Source: Anolis sagrei (Eukaryota > Chordata > Lepidosauria > Squamata > Anolidae). From it: DNA of 64,000 bases. This document shows, piece by piece, positions 35,401 through 41,615 of the stretch. The notes beneath the pieces are model-generated. The model ran no database searches, was not told the origin of the DNA, and worked only from the letters and a program-made list of their open reading frames with translations. Positions within the stretch are counted from its first letter, which is position 1. Every line of letters begins with the position of its first letter. The DNA lies in NCBI RefSeq assembly GCF_037176765.1, contig NC_090025.1, positions 177,428,040 to 177,492,039 on the forward strand. The letters run 5' to 3'. The position numbers and the translations under genes are program-made.

Positions 35401-36925
35401 AATAGGTAAGGCTACTGGCAGCTGAGGGTTTGATCATCCCCCAAAATGGCACTTGAATGAATGAATGATTTATTTATTGTACCAGCCATAGGCCATGACA
35501 TCACATATACAACCTTTAAAAGTACAATAAGCACTTCCCAACATTAAACCTTATTCTATATACTGTTTCTTTAAAAATATAGTAGCAGTGACATGATAAC
35601 AATAACAAATGTCTGATTTGTATCATCGCAAACTATCTCCCTTTCAATTTCTAGCCAAAACGGCACTTTGATTTCCTAGCTTTGGAAACTCCTCTGGAAC
35701 TAATGGCTGGAAGCCATGGGAAGTGCTAGAAACTGTTGCACTTTTTTGATGAACATGGCCTGGAATTCAAAGAGGCAAGGGGAGAGGGCTCCTTGGAGCA
35801 TCAACACATCATCCCAAGCTGGCAAATAGGTGCTTGGGTAGCTCTTCCTTGGTAACTGGTAAACTTTGCAGACCTATGTGGAATCAGCAGCCGCACCATT
35901 ATATTGTTGTCTAATAAATGTTCATGGGAATTTACATGCAAGGTTGCTTTAGCAACTAAAGGGTGAAGGATCAAGAAGAAAACACATGTTGTATGCAAAG
36001 ACTCCTAGGTCCTGTCCAGGCCATATCTATTGCAATGATTCAGAGCTTGGAAGTCTATTCAAAGCTTATCAAGGTGGCCAATTGCAACATTCACACTTGC
36101 CTCCAACAGACAAGAATTCTTTCTTCCACTCTGTACATTTCACAGATATATAAACCCCACTTGCCTAGTTTTCAACAGACCCCTCAACCTCTAAGGATGC
36201 CTGCCATAGGTGGGTGAAACATCTGGAGGGAATCCTTCTAGAACATGGCCATACAGCCTAGAAAACTCACAGCAACCCAATGGATATAAAACTTATATAT
36301 TACAAGCTTTTCCATTTTAAAAAGAAAAATATAAACTACCTCACTTTGTTGCTCAAGATAATGATCCATCTTGAAGGACAAAGAATATTGGGTGGCTAAA
36401 CTGTAACTTGTAGCATGAGCCATTGTTTCATTCATATTGCTCAGATCTGTGTGCATACAATTCCTGTTCTTCAAAGGTAACCTAAGATTACTGTTGCAGG
36501 ACAGGTGTAATGGTTGCGAGCAGTGCTACGTGATCATTCTGTTTGCCCTTTCTTTCAGGGAGAGCCATTCGACATCAAAAGGACTTTGCTAGCATTGTGC
36601 TCTTAGATCACAGGTATTCACGCCCAGCTATTTTCAACAAGCTGCCTCAGTGGATTAAAAGTCAAACTCAGGTCAAGGCTGGTTTTGGACCAGCATTTGC
36701 AGCACTAAGAAAGGTGAGTCCTAAACCAGATTCTGCTAGGCTACAGGTGAATTATATGGAATGATTGGTGCCTAAAGGACATGAGAATTGATAAAATACA
36801 TAGGTAGGGAATAAATTTTTTTCTGAGTTGTATTGTGCTCCATGTTTTGTGTCTCTTACTGTTCCTGTTTTGTCTTACAGTTCCACTGGGAGAAAAGATC
36901 AAATGGTAAAGCTGTATCTTCTTGA
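5327..36925 (+). CDS. DDX11: DDX11 (ChlR1) ATP-dependent DNA helicase, complete, 26 coding exons
   Basis: XPD-like superfamily 2 Fe-S DNA helicase, known to unwind 5'-3' in the nucleus and to act in replication, G-quadruplex processing and sister-chromatid cohesion. Exons: 5324-5470 (ATG 5327), 8281-8517, 9523-9609, 10024-10184, 10515-10566, 11142-11249, 11654-11741, 13282-13487, 13826-13978, 16352-16398, 17126-17205, 19309-19353, 19478-19545, 20069-20107, 21028-21145, 21240-21374, 21772-21884, 26214-26286, 29080-29183, 31980-32129, 33377-33445, 33561-33661, 33756-33840, 35330-35405, 36559-36713, 36881-36925. All introns are GT-AG and phases join without a break: 2,739 coding bases, 912 residues plus stop (human about 906). 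Walker A SPTGTGKS is at residues 44-51, Fe-S cysteines at 266, 284, 313 and 348, DEAH at 391-394, and [10 protein letters not shown] in motif VI near 847-856. Nothing suggests a pseudogene. Confidence 0.97.
5551..5938 (-). mobile_element. LINE family A, 3' fragment with target-site duplication
   Basis: The same C-terminal region as at 3,517 ([15 protein letters not shown] readable on the - strand), cut off at the conserved [10 protein letters not shown] segment. The flanks GTAAGCTAT at 5542-5550 and 5939-5947 are identical, marking a 9-10-bp duplication and a clean 5'-truncated insertion into DDX11 intron 2, 80 bp after an exon. Confidence 0.75.
5960..7145. repeat. AT-rich tandem array, unit about 150-166 bp
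   Basis: The landmark TGGTATAGTGCAATATAG recurs at about 6611, 6764, 6930 and 7079, with further AT text 'TTGTATATGCATATAATATT' between. Including the stretch 5,990-6,095 there are about five units. Units are nearly pure A/T. The array is interrupted by the Penelope-like insert at 6,096-6,598. Confidence 0.8.
6096..6598 (-). mobile_element. Penelope-like retroelement, 5'-truncated, with target-site duplication
   Basis: The - strand encodes [13 protein letters not shown] and [19 protein letters not shown], ending WLPVLK: the C-terminal part of the GIY-YIG endonuclease domain that typifies Penelope-like elements. A 3' region of about 350 bases follows, ending in the CTGACNTTTCGCC block. ATTACAATAT at 6086-6095 and 6599-6608 is a 10-bp target-site duplication. 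It lies within the AT-rich array, so it is younger than that array. Confidence 0.8.
7155..7221 (+). mobile_element. L2-like 3' end
   Basis: GCTCTGAGTCCCCTTTGGGG, then AGAAGGGTGGCATATAAAT and an (AATA)n tail: the standard L2-like terminus on the + strand. Confidence 0.55.
7222..8280. other. DDX11 intron 2, remaining part
   Basis: Contains a degraded MITE arm (about 7,317-7,395) and a possible L2-like remnant near 7,650-7,720. Otherwise nothing recognised before the exon at 8,281. Confidence 0.4.
8281..8517 (+). CDS. DDX11: DDX11 exon completing Walker A
   Basis: Begins [17 protein letters not shown] and ends in the conserved [13 protein letters not shown] segment before donor GTAAAA. The middle (residues about 70-100) differs from the human protein, as expected for this variable insert. 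Confidence 0.95.
8783..8872 (-). mobile_element. Penelope-like 3' end fragment
   Basis: GTTCTTGTGAGTTTTCCGGG, GGCCATGTTCCAGAAGCATT and CATCTATGGCAGGCATCCTC match the ends of the other copies. It stops where the mariner-type half-element begins. Confidence 0.65.
8873..9105. mobile_element. Mariner-type MITE, half element
   Basis: ATT-rich text followed by GAGTATAAGCCGAGGGGGAC and GAGTATATATAGTA matches one half of the elements at 39,421-40,015 and 60,578-61,098. Only one terminal inverted repeat is present. Confidence 0.6.
9115..9390 (+). mobile_element. L2-like 3' untranslated region and tail
   Basis: T-rich text ending TTGTAAACTGTTTTGAGCCC, a short hairpin, then TAAATAAATAATAAATA. This matches an L2-like terminus on the + strand. 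Confidence 0.5.
9895..9997 (+). mobile_element. CR1 LINE 3' end
   Basis: TTGGACTGGATGGCACACAA followed by CTCTTCCAACTCTATGATTCTATG is the classical CR1 3' terminus. Confidence 0.75.
11654..11741 (+). CDS. DDX11: DDX11 exon with first two Fe-S cysteines
   Basis: Encodes NLCVNEEV and QLINDRC, giving Cys266 and Cys284 of the [4Fe-4S] domain. Ends in phase 1 at 11741 before GTAAGG. Confidence 0.93.
11965..12600 (-). mobile_element. Penelope-like retroelement, longest copy
   Basis: About 636 bases on the - strand. The GIY-YIG C-terminal region is readable in pieces ([15 protein letters not shown]-like text near 12,490, then [10 protein letters not shown]-like text) but with frame breaks. The 3' region with CCTGATGTTTCACCC and GGCAGGCATCC reaches the same end as the copy at 6,096. 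It lies in DDX11 intron 8 (between 11,741 and 13,282). Confidence 0.7.
13282..13487 (+). CDS. DDX11: DDX11 exon with third and fourth Fe-S cysteines
   Basis: After a Lys-rich linker it encodes TVCPFY (Cys313) and [16 protein letters not shown] (Cys348). The GSR-AIPAAQ segment is nearly invariant in the family. Confidence 0.93.
13826..13978 (+). CDS. DDX11: DDX11 exon with Walker B DEAH box
   Basis: Encodes LPYQMLL, then [21 protein letters not shown] at residues 391-394 is the helicase motif II that gives the family its name. Confidence 0.95.
14205..14668 (-). mobile_element. CR1 LINE 3' portion
   Basis: Starts TCATAGAATCATAGAGTTGG and continues through CCATCCAGTCCACCCCCCTG to GCCCTCCTCTGGACACATTC. 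This is a well-kept 460-bp CR1 3' end on the - strand, in DDX11 intron 10. Confidence 0.85.
14669..15115 (-). mobile_element. L1-like ORF2 C-terminal fragment
   Basis: The - strand reads, with frame changes, SALIKIWVK, then [22 protein letters not shown]-like text and [15 protein letters not shown]. This layout (LIK...W, then a P.W.SP-like stretch) is that of reptile L1 ORF2 downstream of the RT. The identification is moderate. Confidence 0.45.
15128..15304 (+). mobile_element. CR1 LINE 3' end
   Basis: GGAACTCTCTGCCCCGGAGT, GGATGACCATCTGTCAGGGG and TTGGACTGGATGGCCCATGA, ending CTCTATGATTCTATG. It is on the opposite strand to the CR1 at 14,205. Confidence 0.85.
15400..15740 (-). mobile_element. 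Degraded L2-like LINE fragment
   Basis: Contains GAGGAACCACTGAGAAGGCT and nearby text that corresponds to the [10 protein letters not shown] region of the better copies at 32,535 and 62,318, but heavily worn. Confidence 0.4.
15903..16283. mobile_element. hAT-like MITE beside DDX11 exon 11
   Basis: Starts CCAGTGGTTCCCAACC and ends GGTAGGAAACCACCGG, which are imperfect terminal inverted repeats. It ends 68 bases before the exon at 16,352. Confidence 0.6.
16772..17041 (+). mobile_element. tRNA-derived SINE with target-site duplication
   Basis: Pol III A box TGGCGCAGTGGGTT and B box GGTTCGAATCC mark a tRNA-related head. The body runs through CTCTATAAGCTCCAGCTCC to the tail CGCTCCTGACACGACAAAAC. 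The flanks ACTTTCAGAGTTG (16759-16771) and ACTTTCTGAGTTG (17042-17054) are a 13-bp duplication with one mismatch. It lies 84 bases before the exon at 17,126. Its tail matches the 3' end of LINE family A. Confidence 0.88.
17252..17485. mobile_element. Penelope-like end, foldback
   Basis: Left arm with TGTCGAAGGCTTTCATGG, CCATGTTCCAGAAGTATT and CTGATGTTTCGCTCACATC; right arm the inverse, with GAGCGAAACGTCAGGAGAG and TGGAACATGGCCATACAG. Same architecture as at 3,270, 20,258 and 50,178. Confidence 0.7.
18397..18680 (-). mobile_element. Sauria SINE
   Basis: On the + strand: TAAAGGTTTCCCCTAATCTTAAG, GTCTAGTCGTGTCCGACTCTG, CCTATTGATCTACTCACATT and GCTAGGTTGGCAGAAGTTGG, ending at the inverted tRNA-like head (GGATTCAAACC). 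This SINE family is characteristic of squamates. Confidence 0.85.
18720..19200 (+). mobile_element. L2-like LINE fragment, ORF2 end
   Basis: Contains text such as GGCCCTCCTCTCGCTCTGAC and GGTGGCCCCCCAACTTTGGAAC, which translate in part like the VAPxLWN region of L2-like reverse transcriptases, followed by a TATAACC-rich 3' region. Frames are broken. Confidence 0.5.
19795..19915 (+). mobile_element. CR1 3' end, degraded
   Basis: GAACAGGCTGGATGGCCATC and GGGTTGGGCTGGATGGCCCT, ending near TTGTTCTGTGATTG. A worn CR1 terminus. Confidence 0.6.
20258..20465. mobile_element. Penelope-like end, foldback
   Basis: AAGGCTTTCATAGCTGGAATC, TGGCCATATTCCAGAAGC and CCTGATATTTTGCCC form the left arm; AAATGTCAGGAGAGAATGC and GGAACATGGCTGTACAGCCC form the right arm. 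The centre has lost part of one arm. Confidence 0.65.
22036..22170 (-). mobile_element. L2-like 3' end with poly(G) run
   Basis: ATTTATTTATTTATTAACTG, CTTTTCTCACCCC, then about 20 G, then ACTGAAAGCGGTTTACAAC. The G run replaces the usual GAAGGGGACTCAGGG and may be of uncertain length in the assembly. Confidence 0.5.
22874..23658 (-). mobile_element. LINE family A, 5'-truncated, with target-site duplication
   Basis: Same ORF2 C-terminus as at 3,517: [30 protein letters not shown] and [15 protein letters not shown] are readable on the - strand, with some breaks. ATGAAACCCATACT (22860-22873) and ATGAAACTCATACT (23659-23672) form a 14-bp duplication with one mismatch. It is in DDX11 intron 18 (the 4.3-kb intron after 21,884). 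Confidence 0.85.
23915..24053. mobile_element. Palindromic hAT-like MITE
   Basis: TCAGTGGTTCTCATCCTATG ... CACAGGTTGAGAACCACTGG are inverted ends, with inner inverted arms GGCCTACAACTCCCAGAAAT and ATTTCTGGGAGATTTAGCCC. Confidence 0.75.
24797..24880 (-). mobile_element. L2-like 3' end
   Basis: ATAATATTTATATTTGTCCT then CTCCAAAGGGACTCAGGGCG, the inverted L2-like terminus. Confidence 0.5.
25010..25490 (-). mobile_element. tRNA-derived SINE with L2-like tail
   Basis: On the - strand a tRNA-like head (TGGTGCAGCTGGCTGAG, B box GAGTTCGAAGCC) is followed by an about 300-base body and the L2-like terminus CCTGAGTCCCCTGTGGGG with (AAAT)n tail at 25,010. The shared end suggests mobilisation by the L2-like LINE of this genome. 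Confidence 0.7.
26803..27546. mobile_element. Non-autonomous hAT-like transposon, about 740 bp
   Basis: Ends CAGCATTTCTCAATCTG and AGGTTGAGAAACACTG are inverted. The interior contains GGTGAACTATAGATCCC-like phrases repeated twice and a stretch 'CATCCTGCATATCAGATATTTAC' that recurs (inverted) in the copies at 30,322 and 57,693. It holds a G run. In DDX11 intron 19 (after 26,286). Confidence 0.75.
27560..29079. other. Rest of DDX11 intron 19
   Basis: A C run at about 27,587-27,602. An open stretch starting [16 protein letters not shown] (28,078-28,209) was not recognised. A diverged MITE with two arms lies near 28,870-28,985. Otherwise nothing seen. Confidence 0.4.
29865..29975. mobile_element. 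Small palindromic hAT-like MITE
   Basis: CCTCCAGGTGTTTGGGCTTCC and AACTCCCAGAAGCC are mirrored by TTCTGGGAGCTGAAGTTCAAAACACCC. About 110 bp. Confidence 0.5.
30180..30208 (+). repeat. (TAGA)n microsatellite
   Basis: About seven TAGA units with one TAGG, in DDX11 intron 20. Confidence 0.85.
30322..31494. mobile_element. hAT-like transposon with extra GC-rich internal segment
   Basis: Ends ACAGTGGTTCTCAACCTTTC and GGTTGAGAACCGCTGTTCT are inverted. The outer parts match the copies at 26,803 and 57,693, but this one is about 400 bp longer because of a GC-rich block at 30,985-31,440 absent from them. In DDX11 intron 20 (after 29,183). Confidence 0.75.
30985..31440. repeat. GC-rich degenerate tandem repeat
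   Basis: The phrase TTGCGGCCTTGC(T/C)GG recurs at about 31,173, 31,263 and 31,341, and GAGGGAGGCTTCGCG-like text recurs with it, giving a unit of roughly 78-90 bp with 3-4 worn copies. CpG density is far above the surroundings. Confidence 0.65.
32535..32875 (-). mobile_element. L2-like LINE, 3' end with ORF2 terminus
   Basis: (TTTA)n then CACTTTTCTCACCCCAGGGA at the left; GACCACTGAGAAGGCCCTGT and GCCTCCCCGGATGATCTTAA at the right, which on the - strand correspond to the last part of ORF2. Same family as 62,318-62,885. Confidence 0.65.
34190..34290 (+). mobile_element. L2-like 3' end
   Basis: GAGTCTTGAGTCCCCTTGGG, AGGGTGGGATATAAATAAAG and a (GATTAT)n-like tail. Confidence 0.5.
36071..36280 (+). 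mobile_element. Penelope-like 3' region
   Basis: GGTGGCCAATTGCAACATTC, ATTTCACAGATATATAAACC, CTAAGGATGCCTGCCATAGG and GAACATGGCCATACAGCC follow the order of the 3' region of the copies at 6,096 and 11,965, here on the + strand, in the intron before the motif VI exon. Confidence 0.7.
36559..36713 (+). CDS. DDX11: DDX11 exon with motif VI
   Basis: With the last bases of the previous exon this reads [19 protein letters not shown], the arginine-finger motif VI, followed by the LPQWIK and VKAGFGPA C-terminal segments. Confidence 0.94.
36881..36925 (+). CDS. DDX11: DDX11 terminal coding exon
   Basis: Encodes [14 protein letters not shown] and TGA. Human ends FHREKSASS, so the tail here is a little longer. 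No AATAAA follows within about 200 bases, so the 3' end was not placed. Confidence 0.9.
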   Translation, partial: FHWEKRSNGKAVSS

Positions 36926-37587
36926 TTACCACATTGTTTAGATTACCACTTTGTTTATTGTTAATAATGTGTACATATTTTCCATTCTAATAATTACAAT
37001 TTTTTCACATTTGTTGTTCAGAGAGCTTTCTTCCATCTTCAATGGGCAGAATTTGATTGTTGGCCCAAGCATAGCTTTTGCTTTTTGCACCATTGGTGGG
37101 TCTAAGTCTCTCTCTCTCTCTCAATCCTGAATGTGTCTTGCTTAAAAGTCCAAGGAAGACATTTACCTTTAAGATCAGAACAGGTCATTGCAGATTATTC
37201 CACAAGGGTTTTAGGCCTCCCCCTTCCCCAACTGTAAAGGCTGACACATTATTGACCTTTTCTCTTTTAAACAGCTCTGTAAGCAAGAACAACCTGTCAA
37301 ATGTGACCAGCTAAAACATGCAAGGGAAAAAGAGCACATCTCATGATTTGTCAAAAGGGCACTGATTGAGGGTATATGCAGCATTTGAACCAGCAGGTCT
37401 GGCTACTAGTCCATTTGTATAAAATTGCTATCCATTTTGGTTTGTTTCATTTGTAGGGCCCCATTTTTGTTTTCGACTGCTGCTTCAAATAATTTGTTTT
37501 GTTCTTTCGTCTGAATGAACAAAACTTTTGGACCATTGGCCAACATGGGCGGCCTTCCCAGGCACCCCTTCCCCTCAGTTTTAGGAC

Positions 37588-37975
37588 TTTGCTGTTGTTC
37601 ATTTGTTCAGTCGTTTCCGACTCTTTGTGACCTCATAGACCAGCCCACGCCAGAGCTCCCTGTCGGCTGTCACCTCCCCCAGCTCCTTCAGAGTCAAGTC
37701 AGTCACTTCAAGGATGCCATCCATCCATCTTCCCCTTGGTCGGCCCCTCTTCCTTTTTCCTTCCATTTCCCCCAGCATAATTGCATTCTCCAAGCTTTCC
37801 TGTCTCCTCATGATGTGGCCAAAGTACTTCAACTTTGCCTCTGTTATCCTTCCCTCCAATGAGCAGGCGGGCTTTATTTCCTGAAGTATGGACTGGTTGG
37901 ATGTTCTTGCATTCCAAGGCACTCTCAGAACTTTCTTCCAGCACCACAGTTCTTCCTTCACTCAGCCTTCCCTAT
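37588..37975 (-). mobile_element. BovB LINE, ORF2 C-terminus and 3' end
   Basis: The - strand encodes KYFGHIMRRQESLENAIMLG, KRGRPRGRWMDGI and LWRGLVYEVTKSRKRLN, the well-known BovB ORF2 C-terminus. The 3' end at 37,588 is TGTTGTTCATTTGTTCAGTC in inverted view. BovB is abundant in squamates. Confidence 0.9.
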
Positions 37976-39420
37976 GGTCCAGGTTTTAGTACTAAAGGGG
38001 TAAAAATTTTAGATCCCCAATTTTTAGGATTTTTTTCCTTTCTATAAATCTCCTTAAAACATTCCCTCTTTCCCTTCCTCTTGATCTGCAGAGGAGCAGG
38101 GTTTCAGATACCACAGATTCTGAGAGGTTTCCCTCTTGCTATGCGGAGGAGACCCCAGCTTAAAGGCAAGGCTTAAGATACCACCTATAGCCTGGTGAAC
38201 TCACTGTTTTCTTGGGCTCTGATTGGCCCAAACACCACCACCTCCTCTGACGCATGCCAAAGAACTCCCTGGCGGTGAGGAAAGCTACACAAACAAACAA
38301 AAATCAAACAAACAGAAATGGTGCAATTTTCTCTTTTGTTCCACCTTTTGTTTAATCTGAAATGGCTCTTTTGTTTCATGCCACCCGAATGGATGTTACA
38401 AAATGAATATCTGAATGAAACAAATACTGTGCCCACTTCTACTGGTTATTAAGAAGTGTAGTGAAGTCCTTGACCAAAGGGATGCTTAGCTTCAGCTTGT
38501 TTCTCTGAACTTTAAGCAAAAGCTCCTCTTGGCAGAAGAACAAGTCAGGTCTGTAGCTGTATTTTAACCAGACAAGCTTCCTGCCAGGATGGAGGTCAAG
38601 GAGCAAGACCTATGAGGCATTCTTTTGATTCTTCCAGCCTCCAAAAAGTTTAAACGGCCACAATTTTATGCAACAATGTGTACACAAGCAAAGATGCCAC
38701 ATATTGTGTACAATATCTTCCAGGAGTGATTGGAACAATATACATGTATGACTTGAATACACATTTTTGAGAGCTCTATGCACGTGACTAAGATTCTTAG
38801 CCCAGACAAGTTTCCTGAGATGTACCCAAAACTGCATTTGACATTCTGGGTTTGCAGATCAAGTGTATGCTGCCTTAATATAATGAAGCAGCTAGGGATC
38901 CTACAGCTAAAGCCTCAAGCAAAAAAACATCTTCCACATTTGTAGAACCGGTAATTGAGAAATAGAGTCTTCCTTTATATGACAACCATGTCTCATGGGG
39001 CAGGTGAGATAAATGAAAACCCAGGTGGGTTACTGTACTGGCAAAGAACATGTCTGGGTAACTGCCAAGGGCTTGAGGTGCCACTTTTCAAAATGGCCAG
39101 AGGCTTGCATGCAACATTTTATGTGGGTTTTTAAAAAAAACTTTACAAATCTAATGCTCTAAAATGTGGTTATCTATGTGGAGGCCAGATTAAATATTAG
39201 TAACTAAAATTAATTTTTCATTTAATAATTAAATATTATTGAATTATTAATGTTTTCCTCCAATCAGAAGCTTGAGTCCTGTTTGTGCCCCATGCCAACG
39301 AAGGCAAGAGGGAAAAAAATCTGAGAAAAAAACTTTGTTAACAGCTGTGAAGGAAATCAGGCATTTGAGAGCCAAGCTTCTTTGAGCAGGCAGTTTTAAA
39401 CTGGTATCCTATTAGTGACA
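37976..39420. other. Intergenic between DDX11 and WASHC1, no recognised feature
   Basis: No coding exon or known repeat seen. Part of it could belong to the DDX11 3' UTR if the gene uses a distant poly(A) site. Confidence 0.4.
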
Positions 39421-40015
39421 TACTGTATATACTCGAGTGTAAGCTGAGTTTTTCAGCCCTTTTTTAGGCTGACCTCCCCCCCCCCCCCCCCCGGCTTTAC
39501 TTTAGTCAAAGTTATTTTACTCTAATTGTTACATTTCCATTATTTTACTCTATTAACTGTTATGATTACATTTTCATTATTTTACTCTATTATAACATTT
39601 CCATTATTTTACTCAATATATTTATTATTACATTATTTTACTTTTATTACTGTTACTATTAAATTTTCATTATTTCACTCTATTATTATTATTACATTTA
39701 TTATTTTACTCTATTATTATTGGAAGGATGCGTAAACACATTACATTGAAGAAGGTTAGAATAATGGTTTAATCAAAGTTGGACAGTCTTATCTTAAATT
39801 ACAGTTTTATGTAAATATTCAAAAAGGCTTTACCTACTGATGCCTCAATTAATGTAATTTTATTGGCATCCATTTTATTTTTCAACTTTACCAGTAACTG
39901 CTGCATTTCCCACTCTTGGCTTATGCTGGAGTCAATATGTTTTCTCAGTTTTTTGTGGTAAAATTAGGTGCCTCGGCTTATATTCGGGTCAGCTTATACT
40001 CAAGTATATATGGTA
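39421..40015. mobile_element. Mariner-type MITE with 20-25-bp terminal inverted repeats
   Basis: Begins TACTGTATATACTCGAGTGTA and ends CAGCTTATACTCAAGTATATA-TGGTA. TA-bounded ends and near-identical inverted termini fit a Tc1/mariner-derived element. The left third is made of ATTATTTTAC-like simple repeats. Sister copy at 60,578-61,098. Confidence 0.75.
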
Positions 40016-40422
40016 CGTAGGTTTAATTTGTACTATGCATGCAGCATAAAAATTTTTGGACAAGGACAATTGTCACTGCCAATTGACAATAGCAAATCTG
40101 GAACTTTTGCACATGTGTATTGCATTGAGGTGCGCTGGGTAGCACGTCAAATGAGCACTGCCTCTTGCTTTGCTTTTATGCATTGCAATTGTTAGCCATG
40201 TGGGCTTACCATTGATCCATTTGCATTCATTATAGGGGCTGCCTAACTTAAATCCATCAGCCCTAAGATGATCAGCCACAGTTGGCCTTCTTTTGCCTCT
40301 TGTATTTGTTCTTGGAGAAAGTACAATGGTTGACATAATGCACCAAAAGGATGTTAGCTGTTATTAATATAATTTCCCTTTACTCATTATTGTTTAAGAT
40401 GTATACAAATGGATCTTAATTG

Positions 40423-40560
40423 CTGTGTGCCTTCCAGTCATTTCTAATATATGGTGACCCTATTGTGAGGTTTTCTTGGCAGAATCGGTTCAGAAGAAGT
40501 TTGCCCTTACCATCCTCTGAGACTGAGAGTGCATAACTAGCCCAAGGCCTTGCAGTTTGC
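40423..40560 (+). mobile_element. SINE fragment (lizard tRNA-type family)
   Basis: GCTGTGTGCCTTCCAGTCAT, ATATGGTGACCCTATTGTGA, GGTTTTCTTGGCAGAATC and TAGCCCAAGGCCTTGCAG follow a SINE consensus I know from lizard genomes; the tRNA-like end is missing. Confidence 0.45.
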
Positions 40561-40866
40561 AAGGATGTACTTCGATTTTAATAGGTTACTATAATATTGA
40601 ACTAAAGGGACCAAAAGGTATCTTGCTAAACTGAGGTGGCTAGTAACAATGTGGTGTTTTAAAAAGGAGAGAAGCTAGAAAAGGCTTGAATATGATATAG
40701 CACTTTTCCTGACTTTGCAGACACCACCTTCAGTCAACTCCTGCTTTCCCTTGAAGAGCTAAAGCTGGCTGAAGTAGGTGGCTCCTGAGAAAGTAGCCTG
40801 AGCTATAGGCCCTGTTTCCCTCCTTAGGAGACTTTGACATACACAACAGAAAACAGGTTATTGACA

Positions 40867-40872
40867 TTTATT
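40867..40872 (-). terminator. WASHC1: Candidate WASHC1 poly(A) signal
   Basis: AATAAA on the - strand, about 590 bases after the WASHC1 stop codon and the first one met. It would give a 3' UTR of about 0.6 kb and leave close to 4 kb to the DDX11 stop. Confidence 0.5.
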
Positions 40873-41463
40873 AAGAGGTACTTTTAATCAGTCAGCTACT
40901 CACATGTGCAAAGCAAGCAGTTTTACTTGCTGAGCTAGTTCTACATGGAAAGGAAATAAGAACTGAGTTGAGTGATATAAATGTCTCTCTCAATTGTACT
41001 TGTCTGTCTGCACCTGAAACCCAGGTTTCTCCCTACCAATTCTCTATCCTAGCAAACCTACCCCAGGATGGGTTCTACTGCAGGAGGCAAAGACTGCCTC
41101 CATGAATTGTGAGTGTCACATCATACTTGACCAGGGGCTTTTCACTCAAGAAGAGAATTGGCTTTGATCGCCAGTGAGCACCAGCTGCCCAGCAGCAGAT
41201 TTGGCAGCATATACAAGGAGGAGATAATTCACACTGGAAGGCTGGTGGGCAGCAGAGGAGGCAAATTGAATAGTAATAATGTCCACTGATGAGTATACAT
41301 TGCAGGAGTGGGAAACAAGCCAGAATGGGAGGGAAAGAGACTGCACGAGAGGGTCTCTGTGTTACACGAGGGTTCCCTCTTTCTGAGATGCCTCTTTTTC
41401 AGTCTAGTGGCTGCCACGTGTTGGCAACGCCGAAGCCGTTCTCTGCCAAAGGAAGGCAGCCGT

Positions 41464-41615
41464 CTAGGACTCCCAGTCATCTTCATTGTCTTCGCCAGCT
41501 GGCTGCTGCGGGGGAGGCAGAGGCGGGATAGTGTCTGATATGCGACCAAAGGCACCAGCGGGCAAGTTGGGAGCATTGCTGTCCCCTCCAGCTGCAGGCC
41601 CTTTGCCAGAGATGC
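41464..41615 (-). CDS. WASHC1: WASHC1 last coding exon with acidic Arp2/3-binding tail
   Basis: Encodes [23 protein letters not shown] and the final EDNEDDWES-stop. The acidic stretch with a Trp is the part of the VCA module that contacts Arp2/3. Confidence 0.95.
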